A stretch of 64,000 bases of DNA from Mansonella perstans (taxonomy: Eukaryota; Nematoda; Chromadorea; Rhabditida; Onchocercidae), in NCBI GenBank assembly GCA_037074765.1, contig JBAMDO010000235.1:26757-90756 (forward strand). The letters are read 5' to 3'. The position numbers and the translations under genes are program-made. Below are positions 10,208 through 23,500 of the stretch, in pieces. How positions within the stretch are numbered: the stretch's first letter is position 1; each line of letters begins with the position of its first letter. The notes beneath the pieces were generated by a model, which was not told the origin of the DNA, did not search any database, and was given only the letters and a program-made list of their open reading frames with translations.

Positions 10208-13200
10208 GTTTATATATTTGTTTTTGTAAATATGAATTTATACTTATTTGTTTTCAATCTTTTTGATTAGTAATATTCATAATTCTAACAAAAAAAATAA
10301 TGAAACTGTAACTTAGATAGACTCAGCGTACTCTACATTAGAAAGTGATAGGTTAAGCTTTCTTCACTAACCTATTTAATGATTTTAATCTCAGTATTGT
10401 GTAATTTCCAAGTTTTTAAACTTTATTGAAAATAGTTGAACAATTTTGCTTCAAAAGATTATATCTATTGTCTGTTTTCAATTTAATCGATATTTCCTTT
10501 GTTTTTATATTTGTAACCGCAACTTGCAAAGAGTTGAAAACATATGTTCATTTACAAAACATCTTGTGTTTGAAATAAGTAGATAACTATCCAGTGCGAG
10601 AAGAGATTTTTTCCATTCATCTTCTGCTTATTTGTTATTTTTATATCGTTCTCACAGTGATCTATCTGGTGAATAATCTGTCATTTACAGAAAAGAATTT
10701 GTAGATTTCGAATTGCCTTGTATTTGCTTGTTATTAAAAAAAAAAATAATAATAAATATAAGAAGACAAAACAGTACCGATGGGAATCGTGGAAGAAAGA
10801 AAGGGAACAAGACAGGAATGTTAATTTAAAGTAATCAGTAATAAGTCTATTGAATTTAATTTGGTTCACTTAATCAGTGATGTCAAATTAAAAAGAGATA
10901 AAGAAAAGATAGATAGAATGATAAATATGTCGTGGGACATAAATAAAAGATTTATGAGAATTACTTCTGCCTGTAGTACTGTAAACAGTTTGCAGTTTTA
11001 GATTGGAAAAATTATAAAATTAATTAATAATAAATATTTAGATTCCGAAATCTTTGTATGCTTAAAAGTTGACAGTTATGATTGTCATTGGTCAGCAGCA
11101 GCCAATGACACAGGTCACCACTAATACTTGCTTAATAACATGCACTCATGGAAGTATTAATTATTAAACTTTATTTCATTGTATAGTCAGATGAACAAAA
11201 TTTTTGTGCATTTATATGATAAAAAATAGGACGGGAGCAGTTATCATCGATGATCGGTACTTAATTATTAATAAATATAGAAATAAAAGATGGAGTTATT
11301 AATTGCTTTGTGGAAAAAATTTATCTTTCAAGCTGGATTACTGAGAGCCGTTTTATTCAAAAAAAGTCCTCATTTAAATAAAATTTCGCTAGATATCTTT
11401 TTATATGAATTTGAAGATTTAATTTTCGGTATCTTTTTTTCTCTGACAAGAATGATAAGAATTTTGAATTCATGCAATATTTCAATTCTTATATATGCAA
11501 TAACTGAAATCTGAGACATTTATATATAGCAGTGGCTTATTCATTAGATTCTTTCAAATGATTTAGCCGTACAAACAATGATAATTATGTTGAGAGTTGG
11601 AATTCATTCATTATCATTCATTGTATAATATTCCCAGGAACATGTACTGAAATAATTGTACAAATGTGAACTTGTAGAGAAAATGAAAAGGAAAAATGTC
11701 AACAATTTAAATGTCCTGTACATTGCTTTTATGATTTTTTTTTTCAACACTTTGAAAATTACTACAGTGTCCAACACTCGATACTAAATCTTATTTTTGG
11801 CAAACTCTCTTATCGAAATATTTGAGAATAAAATAGGAAAAATTCTTCGTAATTTTATTATTGTTTTGCTGAATAAATAGCTATTTTCACAATATGCTTG
11901 ATACTATCGAAATTAATTTCACTGATTATTTAATTATTTTGTTGATTAAATAATTTTACTTACTGTTTGAATGTGAAATATGAGTGCATGGTATTGTAAC
12001 AAATTTGTAGTTTCCAAAAGATGTGAATGAATAAACTGTTAACTATATCAAAAAAAAATTGAAGTATGTAAACTGATAAGGATTTAGTTCCACTTACTAA
12101 TTCTGCCGGTTAATCGCCAACACAAGTGAGAACTACAAATGTGTTCGACACAAGTGGGAACTATAAATGTGTTCGACACAAGTGGGAACTATAAATGTGT
12201 TCGACACAAGTGGGAACTATAAATGTGTTCGACACAAGTGGGAACTATAAATGTGTTCGACACAAGTGGGAACTATAAATGTGTTCGACACAAGTGGGAA
12301 CTATAAATGTGTTCGACACAAGTGGGAACTATAAATGTGTTCGACACAAGTGGGAACTATAAATGTGTTTGAAACATAATTTAAAAAAGCAAAAAAATAT
12401 TCGCTGATTGTTATCATAGATTAAGTTCTCAATCAACAAAAACCATCATCAACTTGAGTTTTATTAAATGTAAAATTATTTTGGAAATAATTTCCTTCTA
12501 ATTTCAACAACTCTGCAATAAATCACTTCTAAGGAAAGTGTTGTAGAAGATTTGCTTCAGAAGTGTTTGTTACCCAAATACCGACCATCAGTGCATTCAT
12601 GTGGCTGGCAGCTGTTTGAATCAAGCAATCTATTCTTCTTTGAAAATTTTAGGAGAGTATCGGTGTATGATGGCAGAACGATTTTTTTATATCACATTTT
12701 GTAAATAATATTGGAAAATTCTACATTGTAATTCATTTTTAACATCTTACATTTAACAGTAAAGAGCAAGAACATACGTGTTGATCTAATTTTGAATTTC
12801 AGGCATAATGTAGTACTTTCCCACATTTGGGTTGCAGCTATCGACCTGATCTGCCGAAAGTTTCGCGTTCAACTACTCTCGATATTCATGTTATGTTAGC
12901 GGCTTTTTGCCATTTTATCGTCTATGACATTTTTACGAACACCTATCTTTCAAGAATCTTTGACAGTTTTTGTATGAAATTTTTGAAAGAAACTAAATAT
13001 TGTTATGATAGACATTAAATTACTAGTTTAGATTATTTATAACGATTTCTGAAATGTTTTTCAGAGCTTTCCGGATTTGTATTTGCTGCAGTAGTTGAAT
13101 AAGCCATTATCAATTATGTAAATAGGGTCAATACTAGAAAAAGTAAAATCTCTCTTAATCCTGAGAACTTTGGATTTACTGATTTTAATATTTCTGAAAA

Positions 13201-14112
13201 AGTCTTTCTCTGTATCGAAATTTGCAGTTCACACGTCATTCTCCTTTGAAATTCGATACACTAAGAGATGAAAAAAAAATCAAAACTTCTCATCCAATCA
13301 TATTTTCAAGAAATTGGATAACAGCAACACCATAAATCTTCTTAAAATTTATGTAATCTGTTGAATTAGCAATTTGAAACCAAATCATTGATTGTTCTCG
13401 GGAAAATCCAAGCTTTTCATTTTCATTATTGTGCTCTCTGCCGTTTAACTAACAAAATCAGTCATTTGCGAGATATCAAAAATGCGCATGTTATCGACGC
13501 CAACAATGCTGCCGGGACAAGCTGCCAAAAAAAGAATCCAGATTCAAAGTCTTAATCAAATCGATACTTATCTATAAAGCAGGAGCACTCAGATATAGAA
13601 CTTACCCAAATGCTTTTATCCATTAACGCTTTATAATTTATCAGCAATACCAAGCAATTTCAACCTAACAAACAAAATTTGCTACAAAACTCTAATTGAG
13701 ATAACAAATTATTAAATAACAGTAAATTCAAACATAAGAAAATTCTCATTTCAGTGTTCCATCAAACTGCAGCAGAAGTAAGTTAAAAGGTAAAAATGAA
13801 TCCAACAATGTAGTTAGTCGAATAGATTCCGCTTCCAAAATTGCTGTTCCATTGCTTTATATCTTATTTCAATGTAATCTATTGGCTGGTTTCCTTTATT
13901 GGATCCCGATGAAATGAACAGTCTTAGTAGGGAGTGAAAACTAATTATCACAGCATCTGTCAAATCTTTTTCTTGTAATTACTCGAAAAATGTTGTGCGA
14001 TACGACGGATTTGCAAGGTAGTGTATTAAAAAACATTCTAGTTGTCTTATTATGTTTACACAATAAAAGTAAAAAAACAACAAAAAAGTACAAAAGTGAA
14101 ACGATGCGAACT
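10208..14112. other. Gene-poor intergenic stretch with a 28-bp tandem array
   Basis: No complete gene is supported over 3.9 kb. A tandem array lies at 12120-12370. Between 12815 and 13110 there are acceptor-like AGs followed by short peptide-like frames (for example IWVAAIDLICRKFRVQLL) broken by stops. They faintly recall solute-carrier/MFS proteins but are too weak to call. Confidence 0.5.
12120..12370. repeat. 28-bp tandem repeat, about nine copies
   Basis: The unit CACAAGTGGGAACTATAAAT plus GTGTTCGA repeats about nine times. Inner copies are identical, while the first (GTGAGAACTACAAATG) and the last (GTGTTTGAAA) are diverged, the usual picture of homogenised internal copies with decaying edges. 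Confidence 0.95.
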
Positions 14113-16784
14113 TCATGTGAAGCGTCTCCTTTTCCGACCTGTATATTTCGAAGATGCGCGAGTTTCTCTAAAATACGAAAACCACTGAACAATGCTTTCA
14201 GATTTAAATGGTTGCAATAATCAGAGAAACTTATATCGTGTGACCAAAAGGCCCACAATTTCTCCAGAGTTACAAACCTGATAATCAAGAGATTTAAATA
14301 ATAAAAAACATACTTCCCGCGTTTTCGGGCACGATCCTTTTTAGCCTCTATCCATTCTCTCGAACGTTTCACCAATTTCCGCATGTCTCGCTTATCATTT
14401 TTCCTTGATCTAAAATAAAAAATATAGCACTGTTATTCATTCGGCCTCCAAATCTAGTATATCAAACTTCGAAATAAGTTTCAAAATTACCTCCTCCCTA
14501 TGTTCGAAACTTGATCTGTTTCTTTTTCTTCATTTAGTGCTTTCGGTAGTTGCTGCATTCCTCCAACCATTAACACCAAATAAACTCTTAAAAAAATAAA
14601 TAAATACTCAATGCACTCGGGATGAACAGCACACAAGTGAAAATACCATGCTGAGTGAGAACAACATACACTACTTTTCAGTACCAAACAAAAGTGAGGA
14701 AGTATCGGAAAAACCGAAACATTTTTAGATATATAAATATGTTAAAATAATTAAAGTAAATTCACAAAAACAGAAATTTTTTCTATGCATGGAAAAGTCA
14801 ATCGTTTTATCCAACTCTCACTCTTTAGTCTAATTATTTGACATATTGTAAATAATATTTGATCCAATAATTAAGAGTATCAGGATATTTTAAGGGACCT
14901 CTAGCCTAATCTAATAACTGTGCGAATATTGTGAAGAAATTGGGACCACTAGTGCGATCTGGTGAATCTCTGGGGCAAATGTGGGATTGCTGTAAACGAA
15001 ATCCTCCGATATGAGAGATTCGAACAAGGAGAAGAGTTAGTATTCAATATTTATTTAACTCGTTCAATCAGTAAGCATATCTCAGTGAGGACAACCGAAG
15101 AGGAATAACCTGATAATCTGATCAACCTTCAACCGAATATTCTTCAAAAAATTGTTTTGTAATATCAACTGAATAATATTTCCTCCGTCTTTCAACAAAC
15201 CTTTGCCACAAACTATTTGTCTGTGCCAAGTAACCCAAAAAAAAGTCTTCACCGTCAAGTCTCAATTCAAAAATTTTCACAACGGAAATGACGCATTAAA
15301 TTACTTCTTGGCTTTGGCGCTGTTGGGAAAATCAATCACAAGTCCTCCAGTAAAGCCTGCTTTTGTTGCTTGCATTGTTATAAGTTCAGTCTGGCTAACA
15401 GTTTCTGGGTAAAATTGGAATACGGCACGGGTACCGCGACCCTGAAACACTTTTTACAACCTCAAAATATTATTTAATCTACGGCCAAATGTATGAATGA
15501 TGCAGTGAATCTCACGCTTTTCGCTTAAATTTTCGCTTAAAGAGAAATGGAGAAAAGATAGAACGAAATCAGATCCATTAAATCTTTACCATGCAAGCAT
15601 ATAATGACTGGAAGAATCGAAGTAATCGTTTTTGTGGGCTCTGCTCTCGGGTGTTCGCATGACACAGCCACTGAATTGCAGATATGCTGAAAAAATTAAT
15701 TTAAAATTAATTAAAAACTTCAAATATTAAACTCAACTTATTTTTACAATAAATTTCAAGCTGATAAATTAATCTTGCTAAGTGCCGTTAAAATGTTCTG
15801 CTATTACTTACCTTATTGCACCATCAAATGTACCCGGTCGAAAAGGCAAACCATCACCTATATCTTTCAACACAACATCACCATCGATCTCTCGATCAAC
15901 TGTGGCAACTTCTAAAATTTTATCAAATCCAGCAATAAAAGCAACAAAGTTCAAAATTTTCGCTACTTTAACATCTTTACTGTTCGCTGTTGATTAGCAA
16001 AATATCTTAGACTAATGTCAAAAAAGCTCAAGCATAATGAACTTCTTAGCAAAAGTTATAAATGAATAATGAACAATGAAGTTCCAAATCATCAAATTTA
16101 GAATTGGAATTTAGACTTCTGTTTAAGCACTTTCACTTATTAGACACTACTAAATAGTAGATGAAATACTTCATGCATTATAAATTCTGAACGTACTTAA
16201 CATCGCTTCGCTAATATCCACGCCAATCCAATTATGATTCATTTCTGTAATAACTTCACCACTTAAACCGGAACCACATCCAATATCCAGCAATAATCTC
16301 GATACATTATCATCCGGAAGAGCAAGCAATTCGATTGCTCGTTCCGCCATACTTGTTTGAATTTCAACGATATGTGAACTGGAAATTTACAAATGTGCTT
16401 ATGAAGATACACATAGAGCTAACAAATAACTAAACAATGCACATAAAAGCTTTGTGAAGAAGGAAAATGATAAGACTAATGATAAGATGAATGATAACAC
16501 TTACTTCTGCGAATATTTTGCTGCTTGAGCATCGTTGTAATACTGAAAAAGCAAAAAATAACACTAATATTACGCTTTAACTTTCTCAATTACCTAATTT
16601 CCTTCTAAAGCATCCTGAATTCAAATAAACTTCATTTTGCACTATTATTTAAAATATTGGAAACATAGCTATTAAAATTAATTACAGGCAAAAAACTACT
16701 GAAAAAATTTCAGCATGTCTATTGTTTAAAATTTTAGCAAAAACAAACCAATTCAGGAGGACCAGTAAATTCTGGACGAGACAT
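14113..16784 (-). CDS. BUD23: BUD23 (WBSCR22) 18S rRNA methyltransferase
   Basis: Nine minus-strand exons: 16784-16749, 16542-16505, 16378-16197, 15911-15812, 15686-15590, 15441-15305, 14586-14491, 14409-14314 and 14167-14113, about 278 residues, all phases consistent. The start is [12 protein letters not shown], matching the family PE--GPPEL entry. Motif I of the class I SAM fold is [13 protein letters not shown] (residues ~53-65). [22 protein letters not shown] and [10 protein letters not shown] follow, and the C-terminal basic tail ends [11 protein letters not shown] as in BUD23 proteins (YTGRKRK). The enzyme, with TRMT112, makes the single m7G in 18S rRNA and supports small-subunit export. 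The sixth intron (15304-14587) is the longest. It is divergent from the helicase gene at 17549. Confidence 0.96.
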
Positions 16785-17548
16785 ATTGCTGTCTTAATTT
16801 TTAATTTTTTAATTGAATTTTTTTTTTCTTTTTTTTTTTTAAGCTCTATCGTAATAGATCGTTATTCAATTTCCCAGTAAATAGCGAATTATGACGTATA
16901 AACGAGAATATTTGATGCCAATACAGAAAATTTGTCGTGTAATCTGAAGGCTTTTTTGGATCATATAGCATTCATCATTTACAGTATCAAAAATTTCTAT
17001 TTCCAGGAGGAAATGAACTTCAACGATTAGCACAAACAGGTAACACGCAACATATTGGACCTAATTCATTGCATAATCAGTAACTCTTTTTAACGTGACG
17101 GCCCGTTAGAGGTCATCGGTCAGGTAATGAGTAATATGAGATTGATGCAAAGTTCATTTCATTTGATCAATAATATAGAGGTCAAGATGGTGGTGATGCA
17201 GGAAGGCCCTTTAGTTTTTCAGATTGAATTTTGTAGGCCTGGATAATTTGTATGAATTTTCATGAAACAAATTCTTCCCTGAGTGATATTTTTATGTATT
17301 CCTTATCCTATTCATTTAATTTTTTTTTCTCTTAAATAAATGATTGACCTATTGACTATTTTCGAAGAAATTTCATTTCATTGATGTAAAATTGAGAACA
17401 AAGAGCGAAAATGAACTAGTAAATCGATGTACATTTTCATCCTCCTTAGAAAGGATTGTATCAGAGATAATTTTTCAGCAATTTCTATTAGAGTTGAACT
17501 CATTAGTTGAACGATTAAAATAAACAGAAAAACGATTGTTGTGAGGCG
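16785..17548. promoter_or_regulatory. Divergent promoter region between BUD23 and the DDX60-type gene
   Basis: The two start codons are 764 bp apart and point away from each other, so this interval must hold both promoters. It is AT-rich with T tracts and no supported exon. I see no recognisable transcription-factor site. TTTTTCAG near 17475 could be an acceptor for the rightward transcript. Confidence 0.6.
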
Positions 17549-20500
17549 ATGTCCAATTGGGATGATTTGGATAAATTGATCGAAGTGGATTCTATTCCAA
17601 TCAAAAAAACTGTTATATCCAAAATAGCAAACAGTCTTGAAGAGAAAAATATTCTTTTTACAAAAGAAAATAGTGATAGCGATGTGAGTATTTTTTAGTT
17701 TTAATTATATTTGTAATTCTATTTTGATCAGGTATCCTCATGCAGTTTTTGAAATATCCGTTTCAGTTTGATTTTCGTTTATTTCCTATTTTTAGATTGA
17801 AGATGGAATGTCTACATCAGTTTCAATCAAAAATGATATCGAATCAGAGAATGAGGACGAGGATGCTGGTGACATTGTTATTACTAATGATTTTACTACA
17901 AGTGATGTCAACTTAGTTGAAGTAAGTGATTGAAAATTCATCCACTAATACATTTCTGCAATTTTTGAGCAATTCCATTCATGTAGATCTTTCAGGGATT
18001 GCTCAAATTGATTGTTAAATCCAGCGCGGTGCACCTTACAGTGTTTTTCTTTTTCAAGTGAAAAAATTGGATTCAAATATTTCTTTTGGGAATATGCTAC
18101 ATAATTGCTTGCTTTTTCAAAGAAGGAAAATGAATAATAATTTACTTTGCAGATCTTAAATCGTTTCAATTCCAAATACGATAATATAATCTCCGAATTC
18201 GCGGACGTGGAAATATTTTTAATATCGTTAGATGGATTATTAATCGAACTTACAGCTCACAGTTATTTGAATTGGACGTTAGGTGGACAGACTATTGTTA
18301 TTGCGAAACAGGTAAATATGCATTTTAATTCGTAGATGGTTAGGTAATGTGAAAGTTTCTAGTACTTGAAAATAGACGTTATGTTGTACATCCATGGTTT
18401 TGTCAGGGTGATAGTATCTAAATTCTATAGGTTTAGATGTATCAAGTTTTTTTTTTTCAGATTGAAATTTTATTGAAGCAGCTTTCAAATCTTGGCGGCA
18501 AGTTCAAATTAATTTGGTTCACAGATTTGTCTACCGCCTATGCTAAAGATACTGTGCTCAACTTTCAGCATAGTTTCGTTGCAGCTTACTTGCTTCAGTC
18601 TCAGTGGACCGCGGATATTGAATATTTTGTCAATCCTAGTGATTCGCTTTGGTTATCTTATTTGCATGAACTGATGCCCTCTTTTTTGGTACGCAGCGGC
18701 TTTTCTTACTTTCATATGCAACAAAAATTCTATGGCACCAATGTTGTTCTAGCAAAGAATTTATCTATTTTTTCCAGATGATTGGCGTCGATGATGTATC
18801 AAAAAATGTCGTAGCAGATACTGAGCTCGGTTTCAAACAACTTCTTGCTTCAATAACGCTTCAGGCACTTGCTTCGACCATTCCCATTGTATATTTCAAT
18901 GGTCTCGTCGTGAATCTCTGTTCAGTTTATAGTCATCGTGTTGAGCCGCATATAGTTAATTTCAAAGGGTGGACTGATTATTTAGTCCAGCTGTGGCCTG
19001 AAGAAAGAAATGGTTAGAGTTAAATTATTAGTGCTTTAAATTGTTGATGACGATTTTATTTTAGCGATGTTTTCAATATATCATAAAACTTTTGTTCTGC
19101 AAATAATTTCTCAGCAGAATTAAACTATTGGATTGAATTATAAAATCAAATTCCAAATTATTAGATACCACAATATTTAAACGTTCTTGCAACGACCCAA
19201 GTTATTATATCATTACAAAATTTATTTTCTATTTTTCTTTTTTTCCAGTTTTTCTGTTTTGAGTACGATATTGCATCACTGTTTGTGCAAACAATTTATT
19301 TTTTATTTTTCTTTTTTTTCCAGTTTTTCTGTTTTGAATACCTTATTGCATCACTGTTTGTGCAAGCATTTTCAGCAGTTCATCGAAATATTGATCTGTC
19401 AAGTTGCAAAAGTATTTCACAGTTGTGGGCTCAAATCATTGGCGATTGTAAGAAAAGGTTATATCATTTATTTAATTTGAGGGGCTGCCTGTTAGTTCAG
19501 ATCATACCAGAAGAATGTTTTATTGAGAGTTGTGCTGTGATAAGTTTTAGATTCACCTTATTCGTTGGTGAGAGTAGACAATTCTCTACTGCTTAAGATA
19601 TCACAACATACGTAAACATGGAACTTAAGTGAAACTTAACATTACAAATTGTATCCTGACAAGCATATTATAATGAAAATCGGATTTGTTTGTTACAGTG
19701 GTAAATTACCGAAGGAATCCGATGCGCTGGCATCTGCTGTGTTAATATCTTCACTGATTTGCGAACGTCGAGGAACAGAACGTTGTTATCTGAAGGAAAA
19801 TAGAGCTTCAAAAAGAGGCATCGATTTTGTCAAATTCCGCAGAACACTGCTTAATTCTTGTTCTTCTTTACTGGATGCGCTTGATTTAAAGGTATTATTA
19901 TATCTTTTAAGAATATATGCTTTTCGTTATGTTTCGTTTTAAAGCAAGAAATAGCACAATGGCTCATCTAACGGAAAGTTGACATAGAGTGGAGTTTAAT
20001 GCTTTGATTCATTCTCATGTTTGATTTTCGTGTGATCTGTTCCAACAAGATTGTCAGTCTATTGCATAAATTTACAGCAACATTCATTATCATTTTCACT
20101 GATCGACCTTTGGGATGGTCCCTTAATATCGGGAATATATGATGCCATAAGCTCAGGTGTAAAAGTAAGTTTTTCTTTTTCTCATCGTGTTTTGGAATTC
20201 CCCAAGTATATGTAAAATTCTGATAGACGAATACATTCTAAAGGAGTCCAAATCAACCGCTTACTGATTTCAGTTGAACTTGCTGATCGTACATCTTTTG
20301 ATAAAATCATATTTGAGATTTTTTTCGGCTGGTATTTGGGGCTTTTTTTCAATGGCTTTGTTTTTTTTCCATTTCCGTATTGTTTTACAGGTTCTTCCTT
20401 ATCGTCTTCAGCAGGAATTAGCTCCTTTGCATAAAACAGCATGTCTTGAGTTGTCTCTTGAAGTTGATGTAGACGATGCTTTATTTGATCCGGCTATAAA

Positions 20501-23500
20501 AGAGATGGATTCTAAGAAGCCTGCACTTCTTTCCGTCAATTCTGTATTGCTGAATCAGTACGCTCCAGAGGTACTGAGCGCGGTTCTGGATTACTGTACA
20601 GAAACGGTAAATGTTTTGAGTTAAAAGATCTTCTGTTTCTGTTTTTACATCTCTTGCTTTTTTTAAACTTTCCAAGTAGTGTTTGAAATTTGTTGTACTT
20701 GCTTGTTTGCTCGATTTTTAAGTTCATTTGATTGAGCATCCCTTTACAGCTGTTTCTAACTAATCTTTTGTTGAAGGAACCATCTGCTTCCAAAGAATTT
20801 TATCAGCTTGTTAAATGGCGTCTCGATGCAATCGAAGAACCTTACACTAAGCCCGAAGAACGAACTGACAATGCATATCGAATGAAAAAACATAATAAAG
20901 AGAGACAAAAGCTTAGCAAATGGTTAAAATTGTTATATTCTCTTTAAAAAATATGGTTTTTCAGTTCTTTTGAACAATTCATAAAACCTAAACGTTTACT
21001 AGGTTTTTATCTTTAACCGTTTGCAGGTACGAATTCTTCGCAGAAGCACTTGAAGGACGTGGAACTGGTTTGCTGGTTGATTTTTCACGTACACCGCGTG
21101 GATTCACTTCAAAATTTAGTGAACAAATTGATAAAAAGAAGGAAAAACAGCATTGGCAGCCAAAAGGGAAGGGGAACGGTATGAAAACATTTTTTTTTAG
21201 CATCTTATAATTTATTATTTATCCAGCTGCTGTGATAGAAATTAATAATGAAGCATGAAATCACAGGATTGCTGTTTGTTTACTATAATTTTGCCATTCA
21301 TTGACATATTGTTTTGAAAAGATGAACTTTATAGCCTGTTTATTTTACTGCTTCACATTTTTTAGCAATTGTAACAATAACACTTTGTCCAAAAGTCATT
21401 GAATAAAACGAAGTAGGATGAATTAGAGAAATCTCTCTTGTTTGCTGGAATCCTTTTGCACTTTTATTTGTAATAAATTCACCTCATCTTCTTCCAGTCG
21501 AGTTTATTTTGGGAATTTGGGTTTTGGGACATCCCAGTATCACTTGTTCGAACAGATTTAAAAACATGACGAAAATTTAAGGAAATCTGTGGAAAAAAAA
21601 GTAGTAATGACATGTGCACAAAATAGACAGTTGGTATTCAATAACATTGGTAAGCTCAGTCTATCATTTAGTGTCAGTTCCATGAAGCTTTTTCAGCACC
21701 AAAAACTAAAGGAACTGTTAAATCAAAGAGAGATTTAATTTTGGAAGCTAATCGAAATAAAAGAAATGAAAAACTTGCGGAAGATGAAAAACAAATGGTC
21801 CGATTTGCAGTGCAACAAGGGAAAAATGTAAGTCAAACTCTGTTTTGAATTAGGACCTAACTATTTTGCGTTCTATAGGTGTATGTAAACTACACATACG
21901 TGTTTTATCGCAGTAAGATTGTGGGATATTGTAAAGAGAAATAGCGTTTTCCCATTTATTGATATAAGTGTTGCATTATAGTTTCCTTTAACTATAGTGA
22001 AATTGGTATACATACAAACCCATGCAGTTTTTCCAGGTTGATCTGTAAACAAATTTAATCTTTTTTAGGCAATGTTCATTTTGGAAAACTTGATGAACAA
22101 GCTCGAACTGGACTCATCCAAAGCTATGTGTATCTATCAACAAGTGCTACGTATGTCAAATGAGTTCAGTTTTATGGAGGGACAGGATTTCTTGGAAAAA
22201 AGAAGGATTCGGGCGGTTCCTATAATCAATAAATTGAAGGATCTCTTTACAGTGTATTGGAAGCATTTGGATGATAAACAGAAGGAATACGTATGTTCTT
22301 CTGAACCATTAACATACTTAAGATAGTGGTTGTTCTTGAGCCATTTTAACCATATTATCACTGAACAAGAGGATTTGCTTATTCCCCTTAATTGTGGCCG
22401 AAAATAGTAGGCTTGTTGATTCTATTTTAAAGAAAAAAATCTTTTTTTTTGAGACATGTGTTATTATTTTGTACTAAAAGTATACTAAAAGTACACCCTT
22501 TTGCAATAAACTGATATCGGAGTTAAATTTTATGGTATAGATGTTTTTTAGATGGATTTACCAGAGTTATTTCACTGGCTTACAAACAGCATTCAAAAAA
22601 CTAACTGTGGCAGTTTTTTTTATGACTCAGTTTTAGGTCATCGATTTGTGGGTTTCTTTCGGATTTGAAAAAAGCAAGAAGCTAACTACTTTCACTGAAG
22701 GCAAGTTAACGTTAAACATGAATATGATATATTATCAGTTGGCTTACGGTGGTGAAATTATCGATATTCGATCAGATCCGCAGAAGGACGATCGTGTAAC
22801 TGGTTTTCACCCAGATGCATGGCAAAGACGATTATTGGATGTTGTGGATAAAAGCAAGTTCCATTTCTGATTTCTTTTATTTATTTGTAAATTTAAATCA
22901 ACACTGCAGTAGGAATTAGTGAATGAACTATCAAATATTTGTTTCATTTATTTCCTAAAAATTTGGAATTGAGGATAACATTATTTACATTACAATTAAA
23001 AAAAATACGCGCGGTTAGAAAACTAGAGGTTGCAAGTTCGCTGTCAAAATTAGAATGACCTGTGCTGTAATTTCTAACATTTGAAGTTTTAGACCATTCG
23101 GCTGTTATAATTGCCCCAACTTCTGCTGGTAAAACTTTTGTATCGTATTACTGTATAGAACGTGTATTGCGGCAGAGTGATGATGATATGGTTGTCTACG
23201 TTTCACCTTCCAAAGCACTTCTGAACCAGGTACCATTCATAAATTTTAGGATTGTGAATTTTAAATTGCAGTTTTACGGTTCATTACCTGCTTACATTTA
23301 TTGGGAATTGTTGCGCTATCATTTTTTGTAATTTTATTCTGCTCATTAAAAAAATAATTATAGGTTTGTGGTTCAGTGTACGCTCGTTTTCGTAACAAAA
23401 CTTTGAGTGGTGGAAAATCGCTTCTTGGAACACTTCTCTTAGACCATTGGGAGAGTCCAATGAATTGTCAGGTAATCTTTTAATTTCCCGTTATTTTGGA

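Noticed and set aside
11290..11514. 74-codon plus-strand frame starting MELLIALWKKF
   Set aside because: AT-driven hydrophobic composition, no partner exon, no family.
12815..13110. Solute-carrier-like peptide (IWVAAIDLICRKFRVQLL, SGFVFAAVVE)
   Set aside because: Resemblance to SLC22/MFS proteins is faint, stops interrupt it and no flanking exons were found. It may be a very old relic but is not callable.
13941..14384. 147-codon minus-strand frame
   Set aside because: Only its first part is the eighth BUD23 exon. The rest reads through an intron and past the true last exon, which uses another frame.
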